Source: Myxococcales bacterium (GTDB lineage: Bacteria > Myxococcota > UBA727 > JABDBI01). Taken from it: a DNA stretch of 64,000 nucleotides. Shown one piece after another: positions 57,638-64,000 of the stretch. The position numbers and the translations under genes are program-made. The notes beneath the pieces were generated by a model. It ran no database searches. It was not told the DNA's origin and worked only from the letters and a program-made list of their open reading frames with translations. The stretch spans positions 1,054,001 through 1,118,000 of the forward strand of contig CP060221.1 of NCBI GenBank assembly GCA_023898405.1, written 5' to 3'. Positions within the stretch are counted from its first letter, which is position 1; each line of letters starts with the position of its first letter.

Positions 57638-57753
57638 TTCATTTCCTCTAAAACCAAAAGAAAATTCACAATCCAACATGAGATTAAGGAAGGGAATCAT
57701 TTTTTGATTTTTGTTCGGCAGCTGTGCTTAAAGTGTGCGCCAAGCTCTTAGGA

Positions 57754-58368
57754 CTATTTTATTATGTGCTCAAAATAACTAAACGCCGCCTTCGACGACC
57801 AATCTCTTGGCCCGCTCATTTGAGAAACAAATCTACCCTCAGGCGATATCAAAAAAGTCTCTGGGTATTTATCTATGCCAAGCAACTTGGTCATCTGCTT
57901 TTTTTGATCAAAATACACTTTGAAGCTTGGTTTATGCGTTTGAATATAGCTGAGTACTGGCTCAATGCTGTCATCTGCTGACAATGCAATGATTGTCAAT
58001 TTGTCTCCGAAATTTTTCTCTAAAATTTCTAAACTTGGCATTTCGGCCTGACACGGTGGACACCACGTTGCCCACAAATTCAACAGTACCCATTTCCCTT
58101 TGAAATTATCAAATATTACTTCTTTATCACCAAGCGGATCAAACATTGGGACAGAAGGTATCGCGCGAGAAACCAATTTAATTGCCGCCATTTGGTTTTG
58201 TAACAGATAACGATTTTGAGAAACTCTTCGCTCCACAATCATGTAAAAATAAAACGCCAATCCCAATAAAAAACAAACACTAAATATCACTTTAGTTTTT
58301 TGTGAAACGCGATATTTTTTTGGCGGTGGATTGAGTTTGGCCTCATCCAGTGCAATTGAATTTCCCAT
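57754..58368 (-). CDS. TlpA/ResA-like membrane-anchored thioredoxin
   Basis: 204 aa from ATG 58368 (a TTG six codons earlier is possible; neither has a clear ribosome site). N-terminal anchor about 24-45 (VIFSVCFLLGLAFYFYMIV), periplasmic thioredoxin domain with LLNLWATWCPPCQAEMPSLE (WCPPC), and cis-proline in KYPETFLISPEG. Reduces disulfides in the periplasm, for example in cytochrome c maturation or for envelope proteins, and could be fed by the DsbD-like protein at 39104 (inference). Confidence 0.9.
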   Translation of the reverse strand: MGNSIALDEAKLNPPPKKYRVSQKTKVIFSVCFLLGLAFYFYMIVERRVSQNRYLLQNQMAAIKLVSRAIPSVPMFDPLGDKEVIFDNFKGKWVLLNLWATWCPPCQAEMPSLEILEKNFGDKLTIIALSADDSIEPVLSYIQTHKPSFKVYFDQKKQMTKLLGIDKYPETFLISPEGRFVSQMSGPRDWSSKAAFSYFEHIIK

Positions 58369-58415
58369 GAGCGCTAATAAAAACAATCTAGTCGGCGCTG
58401 TCTATTGGGTCTTTG

Positions 58416-59450
58416 CTAAAATAAATCACAAACTATTTCTTCTATTGATTTTTGTTTAGATAGAAAATCTTCGTACAAATAATACATAGCTTGAGCTCGC
58501 AGCCAATTGTGCTGTGCTGGACGAGAAAATTCTTTTTCACAAAAACTAAAATAATTTTCATTAAGTACATCAGTGAGGTAACGAATGGCCAGGCATAAAC
58601 TTACTGCCTGGCTGTGCAAAACTAATTCTTTTTTTTCTCTCACGCTCCACAAACCATTCATCAAAGATGTATAGCCTCTAAGCGACTGCTCAACTAGATC
58701 AAGCTCAACACAAGCATCGATATTATCTTCATGGCGAGGATTAGTCCACGATCGCAAGGCATCTCCCATTTCCAACGACCATCCAGAATTTCCTAGCGTA
58801 TCAAAATCTATCAAACATACAGCTTTTTGATCTTTAAACAAAATGTTTGAAATTTTTGGATCACCATGAGCATGGCGATGAGTCGTCTCAATGTTTTCAA
58901 TATAAAATTTTATTTTATCTAACATTTTTTTAGCAAAAGGATTCACCAAAGAAAAATAATCATGATCTCCATGTTTTTTTAACGCTTCAATTAAATTTTC
59001 TGTGTGAAAACCATAATCACCCTTATGGCGACGTTGAGAACAGTATGCATATGAAAAATCAGCCATATGAAAATGAAATTGTCCTACTACCCTTCCGCAC
59101 TCATATGCCATGTGAGGGGAAGTTATAAAGTCGAAACTTTGTCCGTCGACATAATCCATCAATCGAAAAATTTTATTTTTATAAACAGAAATTAATTCAT
59201 CTGATTTATTTTTATTTATTTTTGGGACAGGGATATTAAATTGCGACAAATAATTACAAACTTTTTCACTATCAAAATGTATGCCGATATCAAAAATTGG
59301 CGAGACCTCCTGCAAAATATAGCGGGATTTTTTTGTCGTTGCTAAAAATGTTTTATTGATAAGCCCTTTTTCCATAGGAACAATATCAACTAAATCAGCA
59401 AGCTGAGGATATAAATCTATAATTTCTCGAGGAAAAATATTGTTCTTCAA
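58416..59450 (-). CDS. Phosphotransferase of the APH / homoserine kinase-II-like family
   Basis: About 344 aa. The best start is TTG 59450 with GAGGTGG 8 nt upstream; the frame is open five codons further. Motifs: ALLKP-like region KSRYILQEVSPIFD, RLMDYVDGQSF hinge, Brenner motif HRHAHGDPKISNILF (H-G-D-x-x-x-x-N) and VCLIDFDTLG (DxD metal loop). The overall shape resembles N-acetylhexosamine 1-kinase and homoserine kinase ThrB2. Phosphorylates a small molecule in the cytoplasm; the substrate is not determinable here. Between it and ald is a 12-bp inverted repeat. Confidence 0.82.
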   Translation of the reverse strand: MKNNIFPREIIDLYPQLADLVDIVPMEKGLINKTFLATTKKSRYILQEVSPIFDIGIHFDSEKVCNYLSQFNIPVPKINKNKSDELISVYKNKIFRLMDYVDGQSFDFITSPHMAYECGRVVGQFHFHMADFSYAYCSQRRHKGDYGFHTENLIEALKKHGDHDYFSLVNPFAKKMLDKIKFYIENIETTHRHAHGDPKISNILFKDQKAVCLIDFDTLGNSGWSLEMGDALRSWTNPRHEDNIDACVELDLVEQSLRGYTSLMNGLWSVREKKELVLHSQAVSLCLAIRYLTDVLNENYFSFCEKEFSRPAQHNWLRAQAMYYLYEDFLSKQKSIEEIVCDLF

Positions 59451-59563
59451 AATGGACCACCTCAAAAACCTAAGGCTATTCTTCTAACAAGCTTTAATAA
59501 CTTCCAATAAATCTTGAGACATTAAAAATATTTCAAGTAAATTGAACCACTAAACATATTATT

Positions 59564-59598
59564 TTTTTTGCTGTAAGTGACTTTGCTACAGCAAAAAA
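59564..59598. repeat. 12-bp perfect inverted repeat upstream of the APH-family gene
   Basis: TTTTTTGCTGTA / TACAGCAAAAAA with an 11-nt loop. The T-run precedes and the A-run follows the stem on both strands, the opposite of a terminator, so an operator or leader structure is more likely. Confidence 0.6.
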
Positions 59599-59620
59599 TA
59601 ATTTAAATACAGTCTTAAAT

Positions 59621-60733
59621 TTATAAAAGAATTTTCAAAGGCTCAAAATACTCTTTGCCTAAAGCTGTGGCCACTCCTGACTGAGTAACTTTACCTTTAA
59701 ATGTATTAACTCCTTTAAGCAAGGACGAATTATTTTTGATTGCATCCATCAAACCTTCTCGAGCAATTTTTAATAGATAGGGAAGTGTAACTTGAGACAA
59801 AGCGTAGGTTGAAGTAGTCGCTACTGCACCGGGCATATTGGCAACGCCATAATGAACAATGCCATCAAGCATATAGGTTGGATTTTCATGAGTTGTTCTT
59901 CTCACCGTCTCCATACAACCACCCTGATCGACTGCCACATCCACCAATACAGTTCCCTTCTCCATTTCTTTAAGCATTTCTCTGCTTATGAGTCGAGGTG
60001 CCCGGGCTCCAGCAAGCAACACTGCACCAATCACAAGATCAGCTCTGGATATCTGACTTATAATAGAATTTTCGCTTGAATAGATTGTTTGTACTTGCCC
60101 CAAAAAAAGATCATCTATTTCTTCGAGACGAGCTGGAGAAATATCAAGCATGGTGACCTGCGCACCCATACCAAGAGCAATTTTAGCCGCATTCTTCCCA
60201 ACTACCCCTGCTCCTAAAATAACCACACGGCCTTTGCGTACGCCTGGAACTCCGCTCAATAAAATTCCTTTTCCACCGTGAAGATTTTGTAAACTCCAAG
60301 CACCAACTTGAGTTGCCATTCTACCTGCTACCTCGCTCATGGGTTTCAAAAGAGGCAGGTGGCCATTCTCTTCAATTGTTTCATAAGCAATTCCAGTAAC
60401 CTTTTTCTCTAACAAAGCTTCACTGAGCTCAGGTTCTGCAGCAAGATGCAAAAAAGTATAAATTATTTGCCCTTCGCGAAAGTAGCCAAACTCTTCAGCT
60501 AAAGGTTCTTTTACTTTGGTAATAATATCGGAGCGCGCCCAAAGAGCATGAGCATTTTCTACAATTTCAGCCCCATTTTTACGATAGTCTTCATCGCTGA
60601 TAAATGATCCTAAACCCGCTCCTTGCTGAACGAGCACTTTACAACCGAGGTTTGTAAGCGAGTTGACGGCTGGAGGTGTCAGAGCAACACGATTTTCAAA
60701 AAGTTTTACTTCTTTAGGACAACCGATAATCAT
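59621..60733 (-). CDS. ald: Alanine dehydrogenase
   Basis: 370 aa from ATG 60733 (CGAGGAAA upstream), the family's usual length; the frame extends 44 codons upstream without conservation. Starts MIIGCPKEVKLFENRVALTP. Pyruvate-binding R15, K75 (KVKEP) and H96 (FLHLAAEP) fall at the numbers known from other Ald; NAD fold GAGVVGKNAAKIALGMGA; catalytic aspartate in VDVAVDQGG. Interconverts L-alanine and pyruvate plus ammonia with NAD. Standard. Confidence 0.97.
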   Translation of the reverse strand: MIIGCPKEVKLFENRVALTPPAVNSLTNLGCKVLVQQGAGLGSFISDEDYRKNGAEIVENAHALWARSDIITKVKEPLAEEFGYFREGQIIYTFLHLAAEPELSEALLEKKVTGIAYETIEENGHLPLLKPMSEVAGRMATQVGAWSLQNLHGGKGILLSGVPGVRKGRVVILGAGVVGKNAAKIALGMGAQVTMLDISPARLEEIDDLFLGQVQTIYSSENSIISQISRADLVIGAVLLAGARAPRLISREMLKEMEKGTVLVDVAVDQGGCMETVRRTTHENPTYMLDGIVHYGVANMPGAVATTSTYALSQVTLPYLLKIAREGLMDAIKNNSSLLKGVNTFKGKVTQSGVATALGKEYFEPLKILL

Positions 60734-61154
60734 ATTTTTTCCTCGATAAAGAGTTGCTATCATTTTTTTTAAAACACTAGCTAAACTAGATTTATGCAAT
60801 TCAATAAAAATTTCGACAATTTTTTTTACGTTTTCCCAATTTTTTTGCCGCAATATATAAAGCAAAAAAATAATTCTCTACCCCATGCAAAGAGTAAATA
60901 ATTTTATGTTTGGAAACTCGTGCAACCAGGATTGCATCACGGACAGCAACACTATCCATTATATTGACACGAAGCGCGATTTAAAAATTGGGCAAAAAAC
61001 CAACTAAGAGTAATATTTGATGATAAAACCGGCCAACAACTTTAGTATTACAACGTTCAATAAAGCAAGAATTTTAAAAGCCCGACAAGCGGGCGTATTA
61101 TAAAAAAGAGCTACAAAGACTTAATTTATTTTTTTAGGCAGTTATCACTAATTT
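60734..61154. other. Gene-free stretch (421 bp) between ald and the AbrB-like gene
   Basis: AT-rich. Contains the ald upstream region and, at 61080-61094, the terminator of the AbrB-like gene. No further ORF, tRNA or clear repeat seen. Confidence 0.6.
61069..61094 (-). terminator. Terminator of the AbrB-like gene
   Basis: On the minus strand GCCCG-CTTGT-CGGGC followed by TTTTAAAATT, 61 bp after the stop codon. Confidence 0.65.
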
Positions 61155-61535
61155 TTATACTTTTTTGACAACAATCTTATCTTTTTCAAATTTTACCGTC
61201 ACCACTTCACCCTTGCCAATCGACAATGCGGCAAGAGGCAAACGCAAAAATGTTCCGCTGGTTTTAATTTGCTGAGCTCGATAAATCCTTTCCTGTCCAG
61301 CCTGAGGAGCAGCTCTTCCACGAGTACCAGGACCAAAATTTTCATGAAACCATTTTTCTAAGGGTTCTGCAGGAGTTCCGTTACATTTTAGTTGATGAAG
61401 AGCGCGCCGAATGGTGCTTGCTGATGCTAAGCGGCGATTATGCATCTGCTCGATTGGGCTGATGCCCGAGCAGAGATACGCGATCTGAACATCCTTGAAA
61501 GATACGGCCGAACGTCTTTTTCTTTTTTCTGACAT
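61155..61535 (-). CDS. Small basic protein with AbrB-like C-terminus (126 aa), probable DNA-binding regulator
   Basis: N-terminal half (VSFKDVQIAYLCSGISPIEQ ... STIRRALHQL) has a helix-turn-helix look; the C-terminal 35 residues (GTFLRLPLAALSIGKGEVVT followed by VKFEKDKIVVKKV) match the swapped-hairpin AbrB/MazE pattern. The combination is not one I recognise. No toxin gene beside it, so antitoxin function is unsupported. The divergent yacG gene is 348 bp away. Confidence 0.65.
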   Translation of the reverse strand: MSEKRKRRSAVSFKDVQIAYLCSGISPIEQMHNRRLASASTIRRALHQLKCNGTPAEPLEKWFHENFGPGTRGRAAPQAGQERIYRAQQIKTSGTFLRLPLAALSIGKGEVVTVKFEKDKIVVKKV

Positions 61536-61883
61536 AGTATTATTACCCCGCGGTTGAGTGTCAGTTATATGTCTGCCTCACACTCGTGAAAAAGTTAAGT
61601 CAAAAAATAACTGCGCCATATTTAGAATTAAATATGTGCTACTCTTAGTGAGTTTAATAAACAGATTCCTTATTATTTTTCAATACCAAAAATCACATTT
61701 TAACTGTAATATTAAGCTGTTATCCTAATGTTTTTATCAAGTAATTCTCGATTTTATTAGTTTTAAGAGCCATGAAAAAAACTTATTATTTTAATAAATA
61801 ACAAAGAAAAACTATTTTAAAAAACGACCTGCATTGAAAAGTATGATTGATGAAATAGAATAACTGACGCATTAGGAATAAAA
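61536..61883. other. Gene-free divergent upstream region (348 bp)
   Basis: Very AT-rich between the AbrB-like gene and yacG; must contain both promoters. I see no clear -35/-10 pair, repeat or small ORF worth calling. Confidence 0.5.
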
Positions 61884-62081
61884 ATGAAAAAAACAAACAC
61901 CAAACAAACAATATGTGCTCAGTGTAAAAAGAACTTTGAGCTTAATAGTGTTCCTACAAGTGCGCATCCATTTTGCTCTAAGCGCTGTAAGATGATCGAC
62001 CTAGGCCAATGGTTAAGCGAAAAATATGTGTTAGAAGCGAACAACGATGAAGCGAACGCTCCGCTTGATACCGAGGAATAA
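61884..62081 (+). CDS. yacG: DNA gyrase inhibitor / zinc-finger protein YacG
   Basis: 65 aa, AGGAA before ATG. Four zinc cysteines CAQC ... FCSKRC and the signature RCKMIDLGQWLSEKY. In E. coli YacG binds GyrB and blocks gyrase. Followed by an IscA-type gene after 6 bp, so the two are an operon. Confidence 0.92.
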   Translation: MKKTNTKQTICAQCKKNFELNSVPTSAHPFCSKRCKMIDLGQWLSEKYVLEANNDEANAPLDTEE

Positions 62082-62087
62082 TTTACA

Positions 62088-62465
62088 ATGCATAACAAAG
62101 AAATCAAACTTGAACCATTTGAGATGGCTCACCAAGAATTTCCTATTATCATCACCGAAAAAGCGAAAGCCATGGCTGAGCGAGCAACCAAAGCTGAAGG
62201 TGATAACGAAAAACTTTTTTTGCGTATCAGCGTTAGGGGTGGAGGCTGTGCTGGGCTTCAATACAATCTTGATATTGATGACCAAAGCTCCCACTTCGAT
62301 GTTTGGAGCCAATTCGGTGAGTTAAAGATAGCAAGCGATGTTTTTAGCCTTCGCTATCTAGCAAATACCACAGTGGACTACCAAGAAACCCTTGAAGGTG
62401 CTGGGTTTAAATTCGACAACCCCAATGCAAGAAGAACCTGCGGCTGCGGATCAAGTTTTTCGTGA
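62088..62465 (+). CDS. IscA/ErpA-type iron-sulfur cluster assembly protein
   Basis: 125 aa, GAGGA upstream. A-type carrier with ITEKAKAMAE, the first cysteine in GGGCAGLQYNL, and the C-terminal CGCGSSF. Delivers Fe-S clusters to apo-proteins. Which subtype (IscA, ErpA, SufA) is uncertain. Clients in this window could include KamA. Confidence 0.93.
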   Translation: MHNKEIKLEPFEMAHQEFPIIITEKAKAMAERATKAEGDNEKLFLRISVRGGGCAGLQYNLDIDDQSSHFDVWSQFGELKIASDVFSLRYLANTTVDYQETLEGAGFKFDNPNARRTCGCGSSFS

Positions 62466-62606
62466 TCCTTAGTAAATTCTTAAATATCTAGACGGTGGAT
62501 AATCGACGCTCACCTAATAAGAATTTTACTTAAAGATTATCCTCGCCAATAAAAAATCCTAAATAAGCAATCGATAAACTTTTACAACAACATAAAAACA
62601 GCTTGC

Positions 62607-62631
62607 ATAAAAAAACTCCCCAAGGGGAGTT
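62607..62631 (-). terminator. Rho-independent terminator of rplM-rpsI
   Basis: AACTCCCC / GGGGAGTT stem with a tight loop, followed on the minus strand by seven T. Lies 25 bp after the rpsI stop. Confidence 0.88.
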
Positions 62632-62656
62632 CTTTACAGATAAACCAAAAAGTATC

Positions 62657-63046
62657 TTATCGTTTCGAATATTGGAAACGCTTACGAGCGCCTGGTTGTC
62701 CATATTTTTTACGTTCAACCATTCTGGCATCACGGGTGAGAAAACCACCTCGTTTTAATGCTGGACCCAAATTTTGTGTCTCATCTCGCTGCAAGGCGCG
62801 TGAGATACCATGGCGAACAGCACCAGCCTGTCCCGACAGACCACCACCACTAACAGTAATGTGAGCGTCATAGCTTCCTAAAGTTTCTGTTGCCTCAAAA
62901 GGTTGCTTGATGATCATCTGCAAAACTTCACGCTTAAAATAAGCGGCTAAAGTCTGCCCATTGACAACGATCTGGCCAGTGCCTTTTTTCAACCAAACTC
63001 GAGCTGCCGAAACTTTTCTACGACCAGTTGCATAAAAACGATTCAT
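62657..63046 (-). CDS. rpsI: 30S ribosomal protein S9 (uS9)
   Basis: 129 aa. Starts [19 protein letters not shown], has [20 protein letters not shown] and ends KRFQYSKR, the conserved basic tail that reaches the P-site tRNA. Second gene of the usual rplM-rpsI pair, 14 bp after rplM. Confidence 0.98.
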   Translation of the reverse strand: MNRFYATGRRKVSAARVWLKKGTGQIVVNGQTLAAYFKREVLQMIIKQPFEATETLGSYDAHITVSGGGLSGQAGAVRHGISRALQRDETQNLGPALKRGGFLTRDARMVERKKYGQPGARKRFQYSKR

Positions 63047-63060
63047 AAAACTTTAACTCC

Positions 63061-63492
63061 TCAACCTATACTCATATTCGTTGGGTTTTGTGCAACATGC
63101 GGATGGTTAGCACCTGAATAAATCTTCAATTTTTTAAACATTTTCCGGCCAAGTGGACCTTTTGGCAACATGCCGCGAACAGCGTGTTCGATTACTAAAG
63201 TAGGATTTTTCTCCATTTGTTTTTCAAAGGAGACTCCTTTTTCGCTTCCGGTATAGCCTGAGTGTGTCCAATACACTTTATCAGACGCTTTAGCACCAGA
63301 AACTTTTACTTTATCAGCATTCACCACAACAATAAAATCACCGGTATCGACATGTGGGGTATAGGTTGCTTTATGCTTTCCACGAAGCACAGAAGCAATC
63401 CTGGTTGCCATTCTTCCAAGAATTTGATCTTGGGCATCTACTAGGTGCCACTGTCTCGAAACCGATTCCACACTTGCAAATTGTGTCTTCAT
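63061..63492 (-). CDS. rplM: 50S ribosomal protein L13 (uL13)
   Basis: 143 aa from ATG 63492; GCAGGGA upstream. Motifs [51 protein letters not shown] and HPHVAQNP. A perfect TTGACA lies about 140 bp upstream on this strand (63630-63635), without a convincing -10. No leader structure identified. Confidence 0.97.
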   Translation of the reverse strand: MKTQFASVESVSRQWHLVDAQDQILGRMATRIASVLRGKHKATYTPHVDTGDFIVVVNADKVKVSGAKASDKVYWTHSGYTGSEKGVSFEKQMEKNPTLVIEHAVRGMLPKGPLGRKMFKKLKIYSGANHPHVAQNPTNMSIG

Positions 63493-63649
63493 TACTTCAA
63501 TCCCTGCCAATTTTTGTGCTCATTCAATAGGCAAATTCGTTTTGGATAACAAAACTAACTTTATAAACTGTCGCATTGCCCCTTATGCACACACAGACCG
63601 CTTGTGTTTGTGCCTGTTAAATGGTCTATTGTCAAGCAAGCTTGGCACT

Positions 63650-64000
63650 CTAACAGCAAAGAATTTCTCTCATTATGGCATCGGCGAATAAAGCTCCCTG
63701 CTGGCTGATAAAAAATTCTTCATTTTTCTCTTCTAACCACCCATTTTTCAACATGTTCTGCATTGCTTTGAAAAATCCCTGAGGCAACTGCTGTTGATGG
63801 CGCTCAGCTAATTTTTTTGGATTAATTCCTAATTTCATATTCCTCAAGCCAAAAGCCAAAGACTCTTTTAAAGCATCTTGAGCATTCAATTGATCATATT
63901 TAAAACAAAGATCACTTTTGGGATCTAAAAGCCATTGTTCAAGACTCGCACTGTTGTGAGCCCGACAAATTCCACCACCTTCTAAAAAACGCATGGAATG
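63650..64000 (-). CDS. hemW: HemW-like radical SAM haem chaperone, C-terminal part (cut by window edge)
   Basis: The frame is open past the right edge, so this is the C-terminal ~116 residues. ALKESLAFGLRNMKLGINPKKL followed by MLKNGWLEEKNEEFFISQQG and LFADAIMREIL match the C-terminal domain of HemW/CPO-like enzymes (E..xxGLRxxxGI ... L..G.. lTxxGxxxAdxIxxxl). HemW binds haem and delivers it to respiratory proteins. The catalytic radical SAM half lies outside the window, so HemW versus HemN is judged only on this domain. Confidence 0.78.
   Translation of the reverse strand, partial: HSMRFLEGGGICRAHNSASLEQWLLDPKSDLCFKYDQLNAQDALKESLAFGLRNMKLGINPKKLAERHQQQLPQGFFKAMQNMLKNGWLEEKNEEFFISQQGALFADAIMREILCC

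Overview
The window is 64 kb of AT-rich, gene-dense bacterial chromosome from a Gram-negative organism. Best guess: a low-GC member of the old 'Deltaproteobacteria' (Myxococcota or Bdellovibrionota-like). The evidence is a PEGA-domain Ser/Thr kinase beside an FHA-GAF-sigma54 activator, many lipoproteins, fused isobutyryl-CoA mutase (IcmF), a tandem-domain ThyX, lysine 2,3-aminomutase, a giant thrombospondin-type-3 protein with a MYXO-CTERM-like tail, and an Lgt with a cysteine-rich motif. No tRNA, rRNA or CRISPR was seen. The lineage is inference; no 16S gene is present.

Layout. 1-840: start of an acyl-CoA synthetase, cut by the window edge. 0.9-7.8 kb: signalling and lipoprotein cluster (kinase, TPR-like membrane protein, enhancer-binding protein, two lipoproteins). 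8-12 kb: Lon protease, DgkA-like kinase, RNA m5C methyltransferase. 12-17 kb: an accessory stretch of minus-strand genes for exported proteins. It holds a three-gene set (67-aa secreted peptide, SdpA/DUF5819-like protein, SdpB-like HTTM membrane protein) and a broken IS1595-family element with perfect ends. 17-25.7 kb: lgt, pdxA, an SDR/acyltransferase lipid pair, unknown lipoprotein, ankyrin protein, double ThyX, single-domain receiver, secreted lipase. 25.7-28.6 kb: a 953-aa repetitive lipoprotein. 28.9-38.8 kb: icmF, then an mnmG-mnmE-tlyA-unknown run for tRNA/rRNA modification. 39-44 kb: DsbD-like reductant transporter, kamA, an exported APH-fold protein, small secreted proteins. 44.3-55.1 kb: one 3588-aa surface protein with 42 nearly identical 144-bp repeats. 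55.2-64 kb: ChaN/Tiki-like protein, unknown secreted protein, TlpA-like thioredoxin, APH-family kinase, alanine dehydrogenase, AbrB-like protein, yacG, IscA-type protein, rplM-rpsI, and the C-terminal part of hemW.

How it fits together. The housekeeping modules (translation modification, Fe-S assembly, proteolysis, lipid synthesis) are ordinary. The unusual content is exported: more than a dozen proteins carry signal peptides or lipoboxes and have no family I recognise. The cysteine-rich TSP3 giant, the DsbD-like protein and the TlpA-like thioredoxin could be functionally linked. The best candidate for an undescribed system is the peptide/SdpA-like/HTTM operon at 12.06-13.80 kb, whose intergenic hairpin would let the peptide be made in excess over its two membrane partners. 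Other standouts are the higher-order repeat structure of the TSP3 gene and the template-switch duplication that killed the transposase.
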